A stretch of DNA of 64,000 bases from Gaertneriomyces semiglobifer (lineage: Eukaryota > Chytridiomycota > Chytridiomycetes > Spizellomycetales > Spizellomycetaceae): contig JAHLKF010000001.1 of NCBI GenBank assembly GCA_025558075.1, forward strand, positions 868,001 through 932,000, read 5' to 3'. Shown here piece after piece: positions 23,979 to 34,680 of the stretch (positions are counted from its first letter, which is position 1; every line of letters begins with the position of its first letter). A program made the position numbers and the translations under genes. The notes beneath the pieces were generated by a model that was not told the DNA's origin, did not search any database, and saw only the letters and a program-made list of their open reading frames with translations.

Positions 23979-24188
23979 CGGCGTGACATAGCTTCGACTA
24001 GCGTAAACCATTTCCGTTTGTCAAGCAGGGTCATGTTTATAGAAGGGAGAACCAATGGGTAGGGGAATTGCCTCACATAGTTGATAATTTTGTAGTGTTT
24101 TTGTAAATAACGACACACAATGCTAGCTTATATACTCTACTTCTGAGATTCAGCGAGTTTAACGCGCGTTGCACACCGCACACGCACT

Positions 24189-26543
24189 ATGCATGATCAA
24201 GGGTTGCAGAATCTGCTCAAAAGTAGAAGCGAAGGAGTTGGTGGCACGTCTACTTCGCTTTTGGAAGGGAAGTTGCTCAATGCGGCTATCGGGGAAGTTG
24301 GGTCTGCAGATTGGACTCATTGCCAAGCCCTCAAGCGTCACTGTGGATGCGTGAACGCCTTGACCTTCAGCAACGAGAATGGCGAACTGATGGCGACGGG
24401 CGGCGATGACCAGAGGGTCATGGTATGGGATGATTAGGTGCGACTTCCATTGATTGAAGACGAGTGAGTAATGGTACCTTCAGATCTGGCGCATGTCGGA
24501 CGAGCCAGTGGAATTCACTCCAATCGCCAAATACCATGGGCATGCGTCGAACATCTTTTGCATTGCCTTTGCTTCAACCAATCATACGTTTTACTCGTGA
24601 GTGGATGGATTTTCTCTCATCAGAGCATGCTTGCTCTGACCCGGTTCTATGATATGTTAGATGTGGCAATGACGGCGTGCTTCTCAAGTACGACCTCGAG
24701 TACTCCTCGGAACCGATTACCAATGCATTGAAAGGCCCGTCCAGCAATCCGGTGGATGTGGTACTTGCTCACGAGGAGGCGGCGCTGAGACTTTCCGTCC
24801 AACCGCTGCACGACAACATATTGCTCACAGCCGGGTTCGTGTCATTGGCCACCAATCACTAACTGTAAGGTATGCCACTAACTACTAATAGCCAGGACTG
24901 CACCGTAAAGCTATGGGACATGCGATGTAGCGACCGGATGGTAGCAGAGCTAAGGACCCCAGGACGGCGGCAGAATTCAGTGGCATTCAATCCAGTAATT
25001 CAAAACTTGCTTTTGACGGCAGACGACAAAGGCGGTCTATAGTGAGTATTCTGCAATTTTGACCTTGTGGTATGTTAGTTCCATTATTCACTATGCGTTA
25101 GTCTTCGTGATATCCGCATGCTATCCAGGACCGCAGTCGGCCAGGGCGGGTCAGGGAACACGGTTCCTGTTCAAAAGGTGAGTATAAGCGACAGAAGTTT
25201 GACATATTATATACCTCGTATAACGTTCTAGTAGTACGCAACGCAGCTACAGAAAGGGCATAAGGTCGCACGACCCGTGGAGATACCTTCAGCTGTATGG
25301 AACTCAACCGGCCGGTATGGGAAAGCTGTGGGTTTATGAACAGAGTTACGAGCACTAATGCGACTACAGTTTGATAGGAGCAGTAGTTCATAGATGGTGG
25401 CCAACCATATACGCGATTGATACTTCAGAGCCAGTGTGCTTGTTGAAGACTCCGCACGTCAATGGACATGGATTCAAGAGTGCTGCCACGTACGATTATT
25501 CCGCTGTATTACCAGTATATGTGCCTCCGACTCACTCCATTATTACAGAGTAAAGACGGGATCCTTTGGTGATTTGGACGGTACTTACTTCATAAGTGGA
25601 AGCGACGATTTCCGGGCATACGCCTGGCGCTTGCCTTCTGAGGCAGAGATGAAATCACGCTCAGACGATGTCGAAAATGGAGCCGAAGTGGGGTACTCTC
25701 GCGGAAGTTCAAATCCTTATCTTCCAATGACGATACAGGACGCCACATTCGTGCTAAAAGGTGAGGGCATTAGCTCCTTCTCAGAACAATAGCGCACGTT
25801 GCTCATGTGCTTTGTGCTTATGTAGGGCATCGTAGCATTGTTAACTCGACCCATTTCCATCCTCAGTTACCCATGGTCGCCACAGCAGGATTGGTTCATC
25901 GACCGTTGTGGAAGTGCCTTACCATGTTCTAAGCCAGAGACGCAGGCGTTGAGAAGGTTGTTAGGATATTTTCACCGTTCCCGATGCTCAAGAAAGGTGC
26001 GCAGGACTTTGCTATTGAGGACGTGGAACAGCCTCTGTATCGTTTACTTTCTTATGACAGATGATGCGACGCGCGAGAGACAGCCAATTGGTGCCGGCCA
26101 CACGTCTTTCAGTCCTTTGGTCAGCTTATTTTTGTCACATTCGGACGACAATTCGACGGAAGAGGATCTAAGAACGTTGACGTTTTTTGATCTCATGCTT
26201 GATGAAGATGAAGCACAAGATCCTCTTTGGGCAAGCTCAAGCTCAGGATCAGAATCAAGCGATACGTCCGCCAGTGAGAATGAATTACTTGCCTCTCTGT
26301 CCAACGCTGACGAGTCGATCGTACTTGGGCATACATCTGAAAGTGAGGAGGAGCTGATGGATGTAGAAGATTCGGACGAAACCCTGGCGGGCCCTAGCGA
26401 GACCATGTAGGTGCCAATTACGCGTACGGCACAGCGTTTGATGCCCTTTGCTTTACTCTAACGCACTCATGTATATCAGGGACTCTGCACCAAACCGGAG
26501 AAAGCGGCGTCGCCTCGTAGGGGCGTCACAGCAATCCATGTAG
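24189..26543 (+). CDS. DCAF5-like WD40 protein (CUL4-DDB1 substrate receptor type)
   Basis: Twelve exons: 24189-24422, 24484-24596, 24661-24834, 24892-25041, 25102-25177, 25235-25314, 25370-25489, 25549-25760, 25826-25888, 25946-25996, 26061-26406, 26480-26543. They join in frame to 560 residues. WD40 repeats start with ALKRHCGCVNALTFS and GGDDQRVMIWRM and include YHGHASNIFCIAFAS, QDCTVKLWDMR and GSDDFRAYAWRLP, ending with GHRSIVNSTHFHPQ then AGVEKVVRIFSPF. The layout and these phrases match DCAF5 (WDR22), a receptor that recruits substrates to the CUL4-DDB1 ubiquitin ligase. An acidic Ser/Glu-rich tail and a basic nuclear-type end (RRKRRRL) follow. The join between exons 9 and 10 requires a non-GT donor (separate entry). 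Confidence 0.82.
25889..25945 (+). other. Candidate GA-AG intron in the DCAF5-like gene
   Basis: Exon 9 codes up to MVATAG and the homologous block continues with VEKVVRIFSPF. Between them lie 57 bases with a stop codon in frame, a branch-like TTCTAAG and a GCAG acceptor, but the donor is GA instead of GT. The only GT option leaves a 24-nt intron and ten extra residues. Alternatives are a sequencing error at 25890 or a genuine rare splice site. Confidence 0.55.
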
Positions 26544-27048
26544 CATATAGGCGTAGGCTAGGTCTGTATTGGCTCTGCATGTAGGATGGCCATATTATAA
26601 CGCGCTGAACTTACTGCGAAAGGAAGATGTCCTGCGTTGATACGCTGAGGAACGTTGCGCATAGCATTGTTACCGTAGTGGCGTCGATAGTGATCTTTGT
26701 ACCATCAGTCATTCCGCGCAACCGCATGAACTTGAAGCCTTTACCTTGAGCGACTCGTCGCAGTGCCATTAAATCTGGGATGGCTCGTGATAGGTTGAAG
26801 TCATATTTTGATTATGAGTAAGCTTTCGGGAACCTGGTAGTGCTCATAACTAGCATTGTCTGCGCACTCAAGACTAATAAAGGCTGACCGGCGTTGACTC
26901 TTGAGTACTTCCAGTAGCACTTGTGTTTGAATTTCGATCAAAAGTATGTGGATTTTGGGAAATTTGAATATTTGTCCACGCTGAACACACAAACGAGAAC
27001 ATGGCCGTTTCCATCTAACTGAAGAGAACATCATACTGCAGACTAGTC
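26544..27048. other. Intergenic, nothing recognised
   Basis: 505 bp holding the 3' flank of the DCAF5-like gene and the promoter of the MFS gene. No RNA gene or conserved ORF is visible. Confidence 0.45.
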
Positions 27049-28558
27049 ATGAGTGTTGCCGTGGTTGTATCGGACCAACCCAGAGACAGCAACGGCTTTA
27101 ACGAAGATGAGCCCGAAGAACGACTTTCACAGGAAACTCTGGCATTCCAGCGACGGGTTTCCTATCTATGTGCATTGCTGGCAATGACGAACGCAGGGAC
27201 TCTCTATTTGTATTCCGCATATGCAACCCAACGTAAGGCACGAGTTGTTCGCAGCCGTGCGTAGGAATCTCATCCTCCATTTGTATCTGGAAAGTCCCAT
27301 ACTCGCAAACAGAACGAAATCTCATAGCATCAACTGGAGGTGCAGGACAATATCTATTCGGATGGACTGCAGGACGAATGGTGAACAAGTATGGCCCAGG
27401 CCGTGTGGCGTTCGTAGCTGGGTTTTTCCTGCTTGCAGGATACTCACTGATGGGTAGGTGCGCCGAGCGAATCCATTACTGTCATGCACCTCTAATGTTC
27501 AACCAATAGCACTCAGCACTACCGGGCCCGTGCCCTGGCCTTTCTTCGCAACATTTTACTCGCTGGTCGGCATTGGCTCGGCAGGAAGTTACAACAGTTC
27601 TCTAACTTCTTGCCTTCGCAACTTCAGCCCACAAATGCACGGCTTGGTCGTCGGGCTTAGCGTCTCTCTATTTGGTCTTTCTGCGTTCATTTTTTCAACC
27701 CTGAGTTCCCTTTTCCGGTCAGAAAGCACGCTCGACACACGTTCCTTTCTGTGGTTTATGGGATTAACTACAGGCCTTTGTACGGTGATTGCGTCACTTG
27801 GACTCCGAGATCTTTCTCTGCAACCACCACCGCAGCGACGAAGGAATTCTGAGCAACGCCCATCTAATGGCGACGGCGAGGACGACTATGTGGAGGACCA
27901 TGTCCCTTCTCAGAGAGCCCCCGTATCAAGCAAATCAGATGCGTGGACCCTTTTCTTTGCATTCTCACTAATGACCGGAACGGGCCTCATGTTCATCAAC
28001 AATATTGGCGCAATCGTTCTGGCTTTGATGGGACCTGGAAAGGACGTAAGCAAGGCGCAAACCCGGCAAGTGTCGCTCTTGTCGATTTGCAACTGCATTG
28101 GGAGGTTGATGACTGGCGCAAGTTCGGATTACACCCTTAAGCATTGGGGTACGCGGCGATTGCCATTTCTTATGATTGCAGCAGGTGCACTGGTTCTCGC
28201 ACAGATAATGGGAATGTCCGTTGATTCACCGGGTATACTTTTGACCGCCACCACAGCTTTGGTTGGGTTTTGCTATGGAAGCTTGTTCTCCAGTACGCCA
28301 GTGATAGTCAGCAGCTGGTTCGGCTTGCGAGCGTTCCCTGAGCTCTGGGGTGCATTTCAATTGAGCCCACTGATTGGCGGTTACGTATTCAACACCCTCT
28401 TCGGTGTCATCTTCGATAAAAACAAGGAGCTAAACTGTGATGGCAGTCAGTGTTTCTCATCATCCTTTCTTGCTACGACGATAGCAAGCGGCGGCAGCCT
28501 GGTCATATTGGTTGTCTTGCAAGTACGCCGAACACGACGATCCTATATAGCATTATAG
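27049..28558 (+). CDS. Major facilitator superfamily transporter, nodulin-like/MCH1-like type
   Basis: Three exons (27049-27232, 27295-27453, 27510-28558) encode 463 residues with about 12 hydrophobic segments. The first membrane helix is CALLAMTNAGTLYLYSAYAT; a loop follows with SQTERNLIASTGGAGQYLFG. Later come GLVVGLSVSLFGLSAFIFSTL, a long charged cytoplasmic loop near residues 220-250, GRLMTGASSDY (the MFS A-like motif in the second half) and VGFCYGSLFSSTPVIVSSWFGL. The last two patterns fit the nodulin-like/monocarboxylate (MCH1) branch of fungal MFS proteins. The substrate cannot be told. The first intron's acceptor is the least certain splice site. It ends one base before the stop of the convergent HAD gene. 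Confidence 0.8.
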
Positions 28559-28559
28559 C

Positions 28560-29291
28560 CTAGGTGGAGGTGAACAAAATGTCCCCCTTGTCGATCAGCT
28601 GAATAATATGGTGCAAGGAGTCGACCACAAAATCGGCGTGCTCCTCTACGTGCGCATTTTTGGAATTGCGTAGAAGAATACTTGTACTTCCAGCAGCTTT
28701 GGCACACAATATATCATCTGCCATATCCCCGACCATGATGAGGTCGGATGCCTTCACGTCCCAGAAGGCCGCTATGTGGTGGAGCGCATCTGGTGCCGGT
28801 TTCGGGGGAACAAATTGTCTAGTAACAATCACTTCGAACTTATGCTTTGGGATGTAATTGTCCAAGACATGCTCAACTGAAGCCAACGCATTTCGAGTCA
28901 GAATGGCTTTGGGTATTCCGAGGGATTCTATGAAAACCATAAGCTCTGTTAGCCCAGGTTGCAAGGTAGTGTTCCTAAGGGCTTCCTCTGGATGCGGCAG
29001 CTTTAGTTAGCCGTCACGGCAGTTGCTGAGTGATGGTGGAAAGCTCACCTTCAACTTCTCGAATGAGGGCCTCTGCTCTTACGCGTTCAGCTCCTGACAT
29101 ACTGTTCAACTTCTCAACAATGTCGTCCTCTGGCAGGAGATCTAATCTCGCTCTCATGTACGAGAAGTCCTGCGGTCAGCACATTAGTACAATCGCAGGA
29201 GATATCAACTGTTTGCCTCGTTACTTACAAGAAAGGGCACGGTCAACGTCCCATCCATGTCGAACACTATACCCTTACATATTCTGCCCAT
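28560..29291 (-). CDS. HAD-superfamily hydrolase (phosphatase-like)
   Basis: Three exons (29291-29229, 29169-29049, 28987-28560) encode 203 residues. All HAD motifs are visible: motif I with the nucleophile Asp in VFDMDGTLT (residues 9-17), motif II as AILTRN, motif III Lys in PPKPAPDAL, and motif IV in MVGDMADDILCAKAAG. A helical cap lies between motifs I and II (RARLDLLPEDDIVEKL). These enzymes remove phosphate through a phospho-aspartate intermediate. The size and C1-type cap are like phosphoglycolate-phosphatase-type proteins; the substrate is unknown. Its 3' end abuts the MFS gene with one base between the stops, so the two transcripts must overlap. Confidence 0.9.
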
Positions 29292-30504
29292 GTCGTCGGG
29301 GTCCCTGGCAAATGCTCGTATTCCGCAGCGTTGTGTATATGTCGCTTGTTGCTCGTTACCTGTGATTTTGCAGGCAAAACAGGCTGCGTGTTATTAGTAC
29401 TAGTACTTCTGTTTGGAGCACACTTTCTATACATTCTTTTGCGGGATGGGACTGACGTGGAACCTTAAACCGCCCGGTAGTCCGCTTTTTTCTTGGAAGC
29501 ATTTGAAGCGAAACGAATCAGCCCAGTTTGGTAAGAGGCAAATAATTGTACATTTGGATTGGCAGACTGCCGCAATTGGAAACAGAATGAGTAGATTTTC
29601 GAGTTCTCTTGGTCAATATATATTTCAATGCCTCGTTCGCTCATGCTACATCGGTGGCGGTGAAGTGACCAGATCAGGTTTGATGTTTACGAACACTACA
29701 GTAGATGTTATGGGTGCTTCAAGTTCACTGCGGGGATTCTTCACGACGGGCAACTCAAGGGAAATGTTCCGCGCAATGACCCAATGACTTTGGCCCACTC
29801 TCGATCTCCAGAGCTTGCACCTCTGGAGGAATCGAAATCACCAAAACTGTAAGCTAGGTGGTTCGTGATACAGCATCTATGACAAGAGGGCCGCCATCTG
29901 CAACCCAGCAGACGCCAACTGCCCTGCACGAGCAAATCGGCTCACAGAGCAGCGTGAATGTAAGCGTTCTGGGAGCTGCTGGCAGAAGGAGGACGTGATG
30001 ATCCAGGCGAGTGTCACGACACTGGACCGAGACTCGCCATAGACTGTGCACATGGTATTTATTGCATTGCGGGAAGGCAATATTTCTCTACCGAATTAAC
30101 ATTGTTCACTTCAAAGGTCTGGACTTCTATCCAAAAATATCGCCGTAGTCGGCCTCTGTTTATGGCCGAGAGCGCATGAGGGATTTCTGCTGGCAGCGTA
30201 CATAAGCAACGTCGAACACGCTGAGAGGGTTGTCAGCGGTACCGTATTCAGGACAATCCAAAAATACCTCTCATCGCCAATGTTGGCGTCACATTCCACT
30301 TAAGCAGAACAGTACCATGCACGCTTCAATCGAGAAAGCCACAGATCTGGATGCTTATTCCGGGGTTCGCGGGCAAACGGCCCTGGGACTAGGCCGCTTG
30401 GGCACGTAAGTTGTAGGGGCGCGCATTTCCTAACGGGACACTCACTTTTCGTGAAAATTGTGTGAGCTCCACTTTCGTGTCTGCTGGTTATCATTATCAC
30501 CGTT
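29292..30504. other. Intergenic, no gene recognised
   Basis: 1.2 kb between two divergent genes. Several short ORFs are present on both strands, but none has a domain or splice chain I would defend. The last 200 bp should contain the promoter of the membrane-protein gene. Confidence 0.45.
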
Positions 30505-32416
30505 ATGGGGCTCTACGGCGAATACAATAGTGATTCCGAGGCGTCGGATATGTCTCGATCAAGCGTGGGCGAAACTCGGCGAGAGTCAACAACGCGGATG
30601 GTGGAGTCCACATCCCGTGCACAGGAATCATCATCACCGTCCCCGGAGCCATCGCCTATACTGCCGCGATCCATCCTTTCGCAACAGCAACCTCCTACCA
30701 TCCGTCATGCAGTTCTGAAACCATCAAAGTTGCGACCGCTGAAGGTGGAAGAGCAAAGTGCGTCGGACCTGGAATCAGAGCCCACATCTCCAAGATCACC
30801 CGTAGGAGCTGATCACCAAAAACACCACTCTATGCCACGCCCGAAACTCAACACCCTCGACAGACCAATTCGCAAAGTAGTGAGCACAGGAAAAATCGAT
30901 GACATCGAGCTGCAAAAGGGTGCTCCGAACCCAAACGGGAAGGCATCATTGAAACAATGCAAAGATGTCTCTGCAGAGTTCGCATTCGGTTCGGTTGCCG
31001 ATTTCGTTGAAGCACCGAAAGAGTGGAAAGTTAGACTCGGCAAGGACTACCTACGCCTCTTTGTGATGGCGACTATAACAGCCGTTTTGTCCTTTCCGCT
31101 GATTGTAGGAATTGAGGCCTTGCCATGGAGGAGACAGAAGTTTGTTGATGCGATAATATCCGCGACAGAGGCAGAGCCATACTTCCATTCTCCTGTCTAC
31201 GCCATCTTCAGCGGTGTCACATTCATCTTCGCTTTAGTCGGCTTTGTCGCATTACAGTTCTGTGCGATGTTTGGATGGAAGCGATTTTTGCGATCGGGAA
31301 TGCTGCTTGTTACGTTGGCGGTATCGGTCTTCATTGTTCTGTCACTGTACGGATTATATCGAAGTAACATGACTTACTATTGGTGGTACGCGGATGCGCT
31401 CGTCCTGGCTGTCAGTTTCGTCAGTCTCTGCATTGCTTTTGGTCTTCTTGGACACTCGCCGCCGCCGTCTGCAACCCAGTCGAAATGGCTCAGTTCTCAA
31501 CGCTTGAAAGATACCCTGGTGTTTACTCTTGCCGAAGTGTTCGTTGCCGTCTTTTCAATTCTTTATGGGTTATGGCTGGTGAGCAAATGTCGTTCCAGTC
31601 GTACATGCATATCAGAGTCTAAACCATACCTATTCCCTGTAGATCCCATTTTACAACAAGCTGACCCCACTTTGGATGCTATTTTGGCGAGTGGTGATCT
31701 TCCCTGTATACTTCGAGATTTTCGTCCTTCTGCCGTCACGATTTCTAGTGGAGTATCGGTCCAAAACGAGCGGTTATATCGCGGTTACTCACGCCCTCAC
31801 CGTACTTCACGCGTTAAGCCATGTCATGACCATGTCAGCGGCGATGATTTCTGAGATTCACTCGTGGCAAGAGACGCTCTACACGGTCGCCTTGATGTCA
31901 CTTGGGCGGTTTGTTGTCCGTTCGACTGTTTTACATCGGGACCGCGTGTTCCGCCGTCTGTTGGGGATGTCCGAAGATATCAATGCTTCCAAGTATCTAA
32001 TCGCTTCGGAAGTTCAATTGGAGCAGTTCATGGAAATGAGCGCTGCCATGTTCACACCAATCCTGATGTACAAGCTTCAACCGCTATCAGATGTGTTCGT
32101 ATTTTCTCACCGGGGGAATATTACGATTCAGCAAGTGGTCATCACGGTGGCTGCGCAAACGATCATTGGAGGAGCTTTCGACCTTTTGTTCTTATACCTA
32201 AATGCGACGAGTCGCATGCGCTTGCCATTCCTGAAAACGCGAGAAGAGGTCCGCCTCATTCGCGCGCGATTTGTCATCTTTCTCATGTACGCTCTGCTGT
32301 CCATGGGCATACTCGTCATGTTATGGGTGATGATCCGCTTGCCGAGAGCGATTGTGTGCGATAATGCAGATCCGTGTTCCTGCCATTACAAACACGCAGG
32401 TTGCCCCACAGTGTAG
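30505..32416 (+). CDS. Polytopic membrane protein of unknown function
   Basis: Two exons (30505-31578, 31643-32416) encode 615 residues. The first 180 are Ser/Pro/Glu-rich and presumably cytosolic. Then come about eight to ten hydrophobic helices, for example LFVMATITAVLSFPLIVGI, IFSGVTFIFALVGFVALQF, GMLLVTLAVSVFIVLSLYG, LVLAVSFVSLCIAFGLLG and, after the intron, WRVVIFPVYFEIFVLL and VVITVAAQTIIGGAFDLLF. The chain ends with a Cys-rich tail (CDNADPCSCHYKHAGC). No transporter or receptor signature is recognised. Two short amphipathic, charged loops (HRDRVFRRLL; KTREEVRLIRAR) separate the helices of the second half. A lineage-specific protein is possible. Confidence 0.75.
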
Positions 32417-32543
32417 CGCTACAGTAGGATACCAGCAGTAGAATAGTCTTTGACTGATATTAATGATATGAACTATGAAAAGGGACGACAACTGCATCAG
32501 CTTAGTGACGTCCGTTGGACATCCTCCGTCAACGCGCAGATAA

Positions 32544-33820
32544 TCAGGCCCTTCCATCCCTAAGTTGGGCTTCCGCGTGCTCTGTAAGTTCATGCTGTAA
32601 GAGTCTGTCAACATCGGCAACTCGCCACTCCCCGTCCATCTTTTCCGTGAAATGCGAGCTGTCAAAGCGCAGTGCAACTGGTCGGTCGACGAATTTTTCC
32701 GAGACGATAACGGCAGGGTTCGCCTTTTCCCTGACGGTAATCCTAAGCTTTGTGTCAATAGCGACGTCGACTCCCACAATCTGCCCTTGCTTGATAGCCT
32801 GTGCACGCAGAGGCATTGCAGGTGCAACCTTTGGCCCGCCAGGCATATCGTCATCTTCCAACGCAAACTCAAAAACAACTTCTCTGAACAAATAAGAATC
32901 TTTTTTGTTCGGGAGCTGGCGCACAAAGCCCAGCGGGTTGAACCACTTGACGACTGTCCCACCCATGACAGTTGAACGCACGATGCTTGCAGGTCCAAAA
33001 GTCAACCATACTTCCCCAACATCCGGCGTAGGCAAATCTGCCTCCAGATGGAACTTCATCATCAGGCCCTGTGCGTCAAGTTCCTCGTGCTTTGCTTTGA
33101 AGCGCGAGTATAGAGCGGGCGTAAGTAGCTTGTTAAGATCGTTGTCCAAAGAAGACCCATCCCATTTGGATAACCGTTGGATTAAGGACGTAAATGCGAA
33201 TCTGGCGCCCTCCGAAAACATTTCGGGAAAGTACGGAGGTTGTGTGGCATCTTCGGTCGCAAACCTTGATTGCATCCAGCCCTAATCAACACTTGTATGA
33301 GCAACACGGACGTAGGAGCAGGCTCGCACTTGTACACACTGTACGCACCCAAGTAGTCAGTTTTGCAACATATCTGGGATGGTAGGAACAGCGAGATATG
33401 ATCAATCAATGGTATCGTGAGGAGCCTCGTTGTTACTCCTCACCTGCGGCCCGGAATGAGTAGCAAACGGTCCCACCATGGCCACCATGATCTCACGGGT
33501 TCAAATGTGGATTTGCGCACCCCATCCGTCAGCAACAATGGGTAATCTTCTATGAGCTCGTCACAGGGCGGCCGATGGGTATGCGGTTCAGCAGGGTGAG
33601 AATCCGATCCTTTTCGCAAAACCAACCGGGTCATCATCACTTCACCATGAGAGTCGCACAAATGTGACTTACCGAGAACAGAGTATAAACGGCCTACAGG
33701 TTGCAAATTGTTTAGCTGGTATTGGCATCCGAAAGTTGGCAGCCGCCTGGACAGGAGAGCTGATCGAACAGTCCCGCGCCGAAGACAGGAGTGAACGATG
33801 CGTGATGCCGGTCGTAGCAT
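32544..33820 (-). CDS. Mitochondrial Tim44/MBA1/MRPL45-like protein
   Basis: Four exons (33820-33673, 33609-33444, 33373-33349, 33281-32544) give 358 residues; exon 3 is only 25 nt. The N-terminus (MLRPASRIVHSCLRRGTVRSALLSRR) is a typical mitochondrial presequence. The C-terminal half has the Tim44-like alpha/beta layout: a helical lead (FSEGARFAFTSLIQRLSKWD), then LLTPALYSRFKAKHEEL and beta-strands with VWLTFGPASIVRS, EVVFEFALED, GVDVAIDTKLRITVREK and LRFDSSHFTEKMDGEWRVADVD. Proteins of this fold (Mba1, MRPL45, Tim44) act at the inner membrane in ribosome anchoring or import. Which one this is, I cannot tell; overall similarity is structural rather than word for word. Confidence 0.65.
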
Positions 33821-33996
33821 GATGAAAACTCTTTCACGTTAGCTATGAATGTCCTCGAGTTCCAGGTGCGTGAGATCCTTCAAGGATGAGTGTGAGATTA
33901 CCGCGCGGCAGATCCTTCCCGCGCTCAAACTTTTTTGTTTTTGTCGACCACCACCGTCAAAGAGATCACACATTGCCAGCGAGAGACGAACCAGCC

Positions 33997-34658
33997 ATGT
34001 CCCGTCAACCAACTGCGCAAGATGTTATTGGCGCCCTGAATATGATTCCCCATCCGGAAGGAGGCTACTTTACGTGCGTACTTGGGGCATTGCCTGTGAC
34101 TAAAAGAGAGCGCGACTGACAGAAGCTTTTGAACCACATAGTGAAAACTTCCGATCTGCAACGACAGTTGCCGTGCCCACAGCGGATAGCAAGGGAACAG
34201 AATCACGTCTTTCAGGCACCTCTATTCACTTTCTTCTGGAACATGCACCGGGGCGAACTACCGAAGCAGCAAAGAAGAAGGCTGTCTCACGCCTACATAA
34301 GCTCGCCAATACGAATGAAACCTTTTATTTCCATCCATCCTCTCACCCCTTGACGCTGGTTGAGATACACAATTTGAACTCGTCTTCCGACGCTAAAATC
34401 GTTCTCACCCGAATGGGTCAAGATCTGGTACGCGGTGAAGTGTTGCAGCACACCTTCGCGCCAGATGTATGGTTTGGTGCATTCACGGACGCACTTGTGG
34501 ATAATGAAGAAGGATTCAGTCTCGTTGGTTGTGCATGTGCACCCGGTTTTGACGAGGAGCACTTTGAGCTAATTGACGAAAATGTCGCAACTCAACTCAG
34601 GATTCTGCTCGAAAAGGAAGACCTCCAGACACGACTGGCAGTGGAGAGACTATTATGA
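33997..34658 (+). CDS. Cupin_5 (DUF985) family protein
   Basis: Two exons (33997-34073, 34142-34658) encode 197 residues. It starts with the family signature IGALNMIPHPEGGYFTENFRS and continues with TSIHFLLE, ETFYFHPSSHPLTLVEI, GEVLQHTFAPDVWFGAF and the closing SLVGCACAPGFDEEHFEL, all characteristic cupin_5 strands with their metal/ligand-pocket residues (HPEGG, E, H). Yeast YML079W belongs here. The fold is a small beta-barrel; the ligand is unknown, possibly a sugar or nucleotide derivative. An in-frame ATG at 33886 would add 37 residues but the conserved block starts right after 33997. The stop is 22 bp from the stop of the convergent RGG gene. Confidence 0.9.
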
Positions 34659-34680
34659 TTTCAACTCTGATTATTTGGCA

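Noticed and set aside
29413..29787. 124-codon frame in the 29.3-30.5 kb gap
   Set aside because: Does not begin with ATG in a good context, has no domain and no splice partners.
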